From positions 1-9,093 of the forward strand of contig JASJBQ010000199.1 of NCBI GenBank assembly GCA_030066455.1: DNA of 9,093 nt. Reading direction: 5' to 3'. The notes below the pieces were generated by a model, which searched no databases, was not told the DNA's origin, and worked only from the letters and a program-made list of their open reading frames with translations. The stretch comes from Desulfobacterales bacterium (GTDB lineage: Bacteria; Desulfobacterota; Desulfobacteria; Desulfobacterales; UBA5852). This document shows positions 5,816 to 9,093 of this stretch, one piece after another. Both the position numbers and the translations under genes were made by a program. Every line of letters begins with the position of its first letter. Position 1 is the first letter of the stretch.

Positions 5816-6925
5816 ATGAACGGCCCCCGAAATAACGACATCACACTGTGGGTTTTTCTGGCCTATTTCCTGTTGTCCATTGGCCTTATCGCTTGGCTTT
5901 TCTGGCCCTTTGGCTCGACCCTGATCATGGCCTGCGTCGTCACCGGACTGTTCAACCCGGTCTACAAACGCATCCGGTGCCGGGCGAAACCGTCCCTGGC
6001 CTCGCTGCTCACCTGCGTGCTCATTTTCCTCCTGGTTTTCGTTCCCATCGCCCTGTTTGCCGGCATCCTGGCCCAGGAGGCTTTCGGTCTCTACGACATG
6101 GGGCGGACGGCCGAGGTCAGCCATCAGCTGCAGCGGCTGGTGGAAGGCAGCCAGGTGCTGAACCTGGCCAACGCACTGCTGGCGCCTTTCGGCGTCGACA
6201 TCAGCGTCGATCAGCTCCAGAATGCCTTTTCGGAACTCGGCAAGAACGTGGGCCTGTTCCTTTACCGCCAAGCCCAGGCCATCGCCTCGAACATATTGAA
6301 ATTCATCGTCAATTTTTCTTTCATGCTGCTGGTTTGTTTTTACCTTTTCCTGGACGGTCAGCGCCTGCTGGGATTCATTTTCGATATATCCCCTCTGCCC
6401 CAGGATCAGGAGGAGCGCCTGGTTGCCAAATTTCAGGACATGGCCGGCGCCATCCTTATCGGCAATGGCGTGAGCGCCCTCATCCAGGGGGTGCTGGGCG
6501 GATGCATCTTTGCCCTCTTCGGTCTGCAGTCCCCCATCCTCTGGGGGGTCATCATGGGGCTCCTGGCCTTTCTGCCCATCGTCGGCATCGGGGTTGTTTT
6601 CCTGCCGGCCACAATTATCCTCTTTTTGACCGGCCGGCCCGGCGCCGGGGTGTTTTTCGTGATTTTTTACATTGTGATTACCCTTTTAATTGAATATTTA
6701 TTCAAACCGCGCGTCGTGGGCAAACGGGTTCAGATGCACACCATGCTGGTTTTTCTGTCCATCATCGGCGGACTGAGGCTTTTCGGGATTCTGGGCATCA
6801 TCTACGGCCCCCTCGTGGTGACCGCCTTCCTGACCCTGGCCGACATCTATCAGCACAACTATCAGGCCAGCATCGCCCCTGAAGGCCGCGACGATGCCCC
6901 TCCGGGGACAAGCATGAACCACTAG
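5816..6925 (+). CDS. AI-2E/PerM family (UPF0118) membrane protein
   Basis: This is a 369-aa polytopic inner-membrane protein of the AI-2E transporter family. Members have been linked to autoinducer-2 export (TqsA) or to Na+/H+ antiport and permease roles, and the substrate cannot be told from the sequence. Hydrophobic helices lie near 10-30, 32-50, 64-86, 155-180, 212-235, 240-272, 275-295 and 305-345. A long soluble segment at about 87-150 sits between helices 3 and 4, as is usual in the family. Conserved blocks include LPIVGIG (253-259), LIEYLFKPRVVGKRVQMH (291-308) and LRLFGILGIIYGPL (320-333). The reading frame extends upstream to a GTG at 5693. The 41 extra residues are non-hydrophobic and unlike the family, and that GTG lies within a hairpin, so I chose ATG 5816. 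This ATG lacks a clear Shine-Dalgarno sequence. gyrA follows after 24 bp, suggesting co-transcription. Confidence 0.9.
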   Translation: MNGPRNNDITLWVFLAYFLLSIGLIAWLFWPFGSTLIMACVVTGLFNPVYKRIRCRAKPSLASLLTCVLIFLLVFVPIALFAGILAQEAFGLYDMGRTAEVSHQLQRLVEGSQVLNLANALLAPFGVDISVDQLQNAFSELGKNVGLFLYRQAQAIASNILKFIVNFSFMLLVCFYLFLDGQRLLGFIFDISPLPQDQEERLVAKFQDMAGAILIGNGVSALIQGVLGGCIFALFGLQSPILWGVIMGLLAFLPIVGIGVVFLPATIILFLTGRPGAGVFFVIFYIVITLLIEYLFKPRVVGKRVQMHTMLVFLSIIGGLRLFGILGIIYGPLVVTAFLTLADIYQHNYQASIAPEGRDDAPPGTSMNH

Positions 6926-6949
6926 ACGGCAGCAACACAGGACACAACC

Positions 6950-9093
6950 ATGAACAACGAAAAATTGCCCGCCATCAGTATCGAGCGCGAAATGAAAAAG
7001 TCCTATCTGGACTACGCCATGAGCGTGATCATCGGCCGGGCGCTTCCGGATGTGCGCGACGGCCTGAAACCGGTCCACCGCCGGGTGCTCTACGCCATGC
7101 GCGAGCTCAAGAACGACTGGAACAAGGCCTACAAGAAATCGGCCCGCGTGGTGGGCGACGTCATCGGTAAGTACCACCCCCACGGGGACACCGCCGTCTA
7201 CGACACCATCGTGCGTCTGGCCCAGGACTTTTCGATGCGCTACCCCCTGGTGGACGGCCAGGGCAACTTCGGATCCATCGACGGCGACCCGCCGGCGGCC
7301 ATGCGCTACACCGAAGTGCGCATGATGAAGGTCGCCCACCAGATGCTGGAGGACCTTGACAAGGAAACCGTCGATTTCATCGAAAACTACGACGGTACGC
7401 TGACCGAACCCGCGGTCCTGCCGGCCCGGATTCCCAGCTTGCTGGTCAACGGCTCGGCCGGTATCGCCGTGGGCATGGCCACCAACATCCCCCCCCACAA
7501 CCTGGGCGAGATCATCGACGGCACCATTGCCTTGATCGATGATCCGTCGCTGGGGCTGGAGGAGTTGATCGGCATCGTCCCGGGGCCGGACTTTCCCACC
7601 GGGGGCATCATCTATGGCACCAAGGGGATTCATGAGGCCTATGCCACGGGGCGCGGCATCATCCGCGTGCGGGCCCGCGTCGAGGTGGAGCAGGACCAGC
7701 GCAACCAGTCCGAAACCATCATCGTGACCGAACTGCCCTACCAGGTCAACAAAGCCCGCCTGGTGGAGAAGATTGCCGAATTGGTGCGCCACAAGCAGAT
7801 CGACGGCATCCGTTTCGTGCGGGACGAATCCGACAAGGACGGGATGCGTATCGCCATCGGCCTCAAGCGCGATCAGTTTGCCGACGTGGTGATCAACCAG
7901 CTCTACAAGCACACCCGCATGGAGAGCAGCTTCGGGGTCATTTTCCTGGCCATCGTCGACAACCGGCCCGAACTTCTAAACCTGAAAGAACTCCTGCAAC
8001 ACTTCATCCACCACCGCAAGGAGATCGTGGTGCGCCGCACGCGCTTCGATCTGCGCAAAGCCGAGGAAAAGGCCCACATCCTCGAGGGCTACAAGATTGC
8101 GCTGGACAACATTGACGCCGTGGTCGCCCTGATCCGGGCCTCCAGCTCCCCGGCGGAAGCCAAAGAGCGGCTCATTGCCGACTTCGGTCTATCGGCCATC
8201 CAGGCCCAGGCCATCCTGGACATGCGCCTGCAGCGCCTCACCGGGCTGGAGCGTGACAAGATCATCGAGGACTATCGCCAGACCCTGGAGAACATCGCCC
8301 GCTACCGGGAAATTCTCGGCAGTGAAAAGCTCGTGCTCGAGATCATCAAAACCGAGCTCGAAGCGATCAAAACCGACTTCGGCGACGACCGGCGCTCGGA
8401 AATCCGGGTGTCCTCGCGCGAGATCACCCTGGAAGACATGATCGTGGAAGAGGACATGGTGGTGACCGTCTCCCAGAAGGGCTATGTCAAGCGCACCCCG
8501 CTGACGCTCTACCAGAGCCAGCGCCGGGGCGGGCGGGGCAAGACAGCCATGGGCACCCGCGACGAAGATTTCGTCAAGCATCTCTTCGTGGCCTCGACCC
8601 ACCACACCTTTCTTTTCTTCACCAACAACGGCAAAGTCTACTGGTCCAAGGTATACGAGCTGCCGCAGGCTGGACGGGCCAGCCGCGGTAAGGCTATCGT
8701 CAACCTGATGAACTTCGAGCCGGGCGAAACCCTGACCACCGTCCTGGCCGTACCTGAATTCCAGCCGGGCAACTACATCATCATGGCCACGCGCCAGGGC
8801 ATCATCAAAAAGACTGACCTGATGGCCTACAGCCGGCCGCGGGCCGGCGGCATCATCGCCCTCAACCTGATGGCGGGCGACGAGTTGATCAGTGCGCGCG
8901 TCACCGACGGCACCCTGAACGTGTTCCTGGGGACCGCCCAGGGGAAATCGATCCGTTTTCACGAGATCGACGTCCGCGCGGCCGGACGCATCGCGCGTGG
9001 GGTGCGCGGCATCAACCTCATGGCCGGCGATCGGGTGGTGGGCATGGAGGTCCTGACCCACGGCCAAACCCTCATCTCCGTTACGGAGAACGG
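6950..9093 (+). CDS. gyrA: DNA gyrase subunit A (partial, 3' end beyond window)
   Basis: GyrA is the DNA-cleaving subunit of gyrase. With GyrB it introduces negative supercoils and is the quinolone target. About 714 codons are present and roughly 100 are missing at the C-terminus. The catalytic Tyr120 (E. coli Tyr122) sits in [10 protein letters not shown]. The quinolone region [11 protein letters not shown] (76-86) has Thr81 and Asp85 at the E. coli Ser83/Asp87 positions. Ile172 matches the DNA-intercalating Ile174. The coiled-coil gate spans about 330-495. The canonical GyrA box QRRGGRG is at 524-530, which marks gyrase as opposed to ParC. Further beta-pinwheel blades follow ([55 protein letters not shown]). 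The insert found in gammaproteobacterial GyrA before the [10 protein letters not shown] segment is absent. AGGA at 6939-6942 lies 7 nt before the ATG. The preceding membrane-protein gene ends 24 bp upstream. gyrB is not in the window. Confidence 0.97.
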   Translation, partial: MNNEKLPAISIEREMKKSYLDYAMSVIIGRALPDVRDGLKPVHRRVLYAMRELKNDWNKAYKKSARVVGDVIGKYHPHGDTAVYDTIVRLAQDFSMRYPLVDGQGNFGSIDGDPPAAMRYTEVRMMKVAHQMLEDLDKETVDFIENYDGTLTEPAVLPARIPSLLVNGSAGIAVGMATNIPPHNLGEIIDGTIALIDDPSLGLEELIGIVPGPDFPTGGIIYGTKGIHEAYATGRGIIRVRARVEVEQDQRNQSETIIVTELPYQVNKARLVEKIAELVRHKQIDGIRFVRDESDKDGMRIAIGLKRDQFADVVINQLYKHTRMESSFGVIFLAIVDNRPELLNLKELLQHFIHHRKEIVVRRTRFDLRKAEEKAHILEGYKIALDNIDAVVALIRASSSPAEAKERLIADFGLSAIQAQAILDMRLQRLTGLERDKIIEDYRQTLENIARYREILGSEKLVLEIIKTELEAIKTDFGDDRRSEIRVSSREITLEDMIVEEDMVVTVSQKGYVKRTPLTLYQSQRRGGRGKTAMGTRDEDFVKHLFVASTHHTFLFFTNNGKVYWSKVYELPQAGRASRGKAIVNLMNFEPGETLTTVLAVPEFQPGNYIIMATRQGIIKKTDLMAYSRPRAGGIIALNLMAGDELISARVTDGTLNVFLGTAQGKSIRFHEIDVRAAGRIARGVRGINLMAGDRVVGMEVLTHGQTLISVTEN

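Noticed and set aside
7489..7496. C8 homopolymer inside gyrA as a possible phase-variation tract
   Set aside because: It encodes the invariant Ile-Pro-Pro-His segment (TNIPPHN) of an essential gene, and the run follows from those codons.
6698..7912. 404-codon minus-strand ORF opposite the AI-2E gene and gyrA
   Set aside because: It is antisense to conserved GyrA, including the active-site region. Its composition is shadow-like (Val/His/Asp/Gly-rich).
8189..9067. 292-codon minus-strand ORF opposite gyrA
   Set aside because: It lies opposite the GyrA coiled coil and beta-pinwheel and is explained by gyrA codon use.
1..9093. Mobile element, CRISPR, defence island or gene-transfer signature
   Set aside because: No transposase, integrase, direct-repeat array, tRNA-associated site or abrupt composition change larger than promoter islands was found. 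The genes are mostly conserved housekeeping or widespread families.

Overview
The window is GC-rich and densely coded. It looks like an ordinary chromosomal backbone segment from a Gram-negative bacterium. A Desulfobacterota (deltaproteobacterial) origin is my guess from the style of the proteins and their mix, and the sequence does not prove it. The GyrA lacks the extra insert that gammaproteobacterial GyrA carries in the coiled-coil/tower region, which fits a non-enterobacterial source. I see no tRNA, rRNA, CRISPR array, insertion sequence, prophage or defence genes. I also find no convincing new multi-gene system.

Layout: (1) 164-2921 holds two same-strand housekeeping genes 31 bp apart: der (double-GTPase ribosome assembly factor) and rarA/mgsA (AAA+ clamp-loader-like ATPase acting at stalled replication forks). 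(2) 2922-3177 is a 256-bp gap with a locally AT-rich promoter segment. A perfect 7-2-7 palindrome overlaps a consensus -35 there. (3) 3178-4276 holds a two-CBS-domain protein and a UspA-family universal stress protein, both plausible adenine-nucleotide-responsive regulators. They are separated by 196 bp containing a large imperfect hairpin. (4) 4310-5077 is an NRDE/TANGO2-family protein on the minus strand, convergent with usp. (5) 5078-5459 is a 382-bp divergent intergenic region ending in a good promoter. It drives a 52-codon membrane or lipoprotein-like ORF at 5460-5618, short enough to be missed by length-filtered annotation. (6) 5649-5697 is a long imperfect hairpin followed by a T-rich stretch, a candidate terminator. 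(7) 5816-9093 holds an AI-2E/PerM-family membrane protein followed 24 bp later by gyrA, which runs off the right edge (about 714 codons present).

Working together: der, rarA and gyrA serve ribosome maturation, fork maintenance and DNA supercoiling. The CBS-Usp pair is a small stress or energy-sensing cluster placed between them. The most useful new items are the 52-aa ORF with its promoter, the operator-like palindrome upstream of the CBS gene, and the corrected start of the AI-2E gene. The long antisense ORFs over der, rarA and gyrA are GC-rich shadows and are not annotated.
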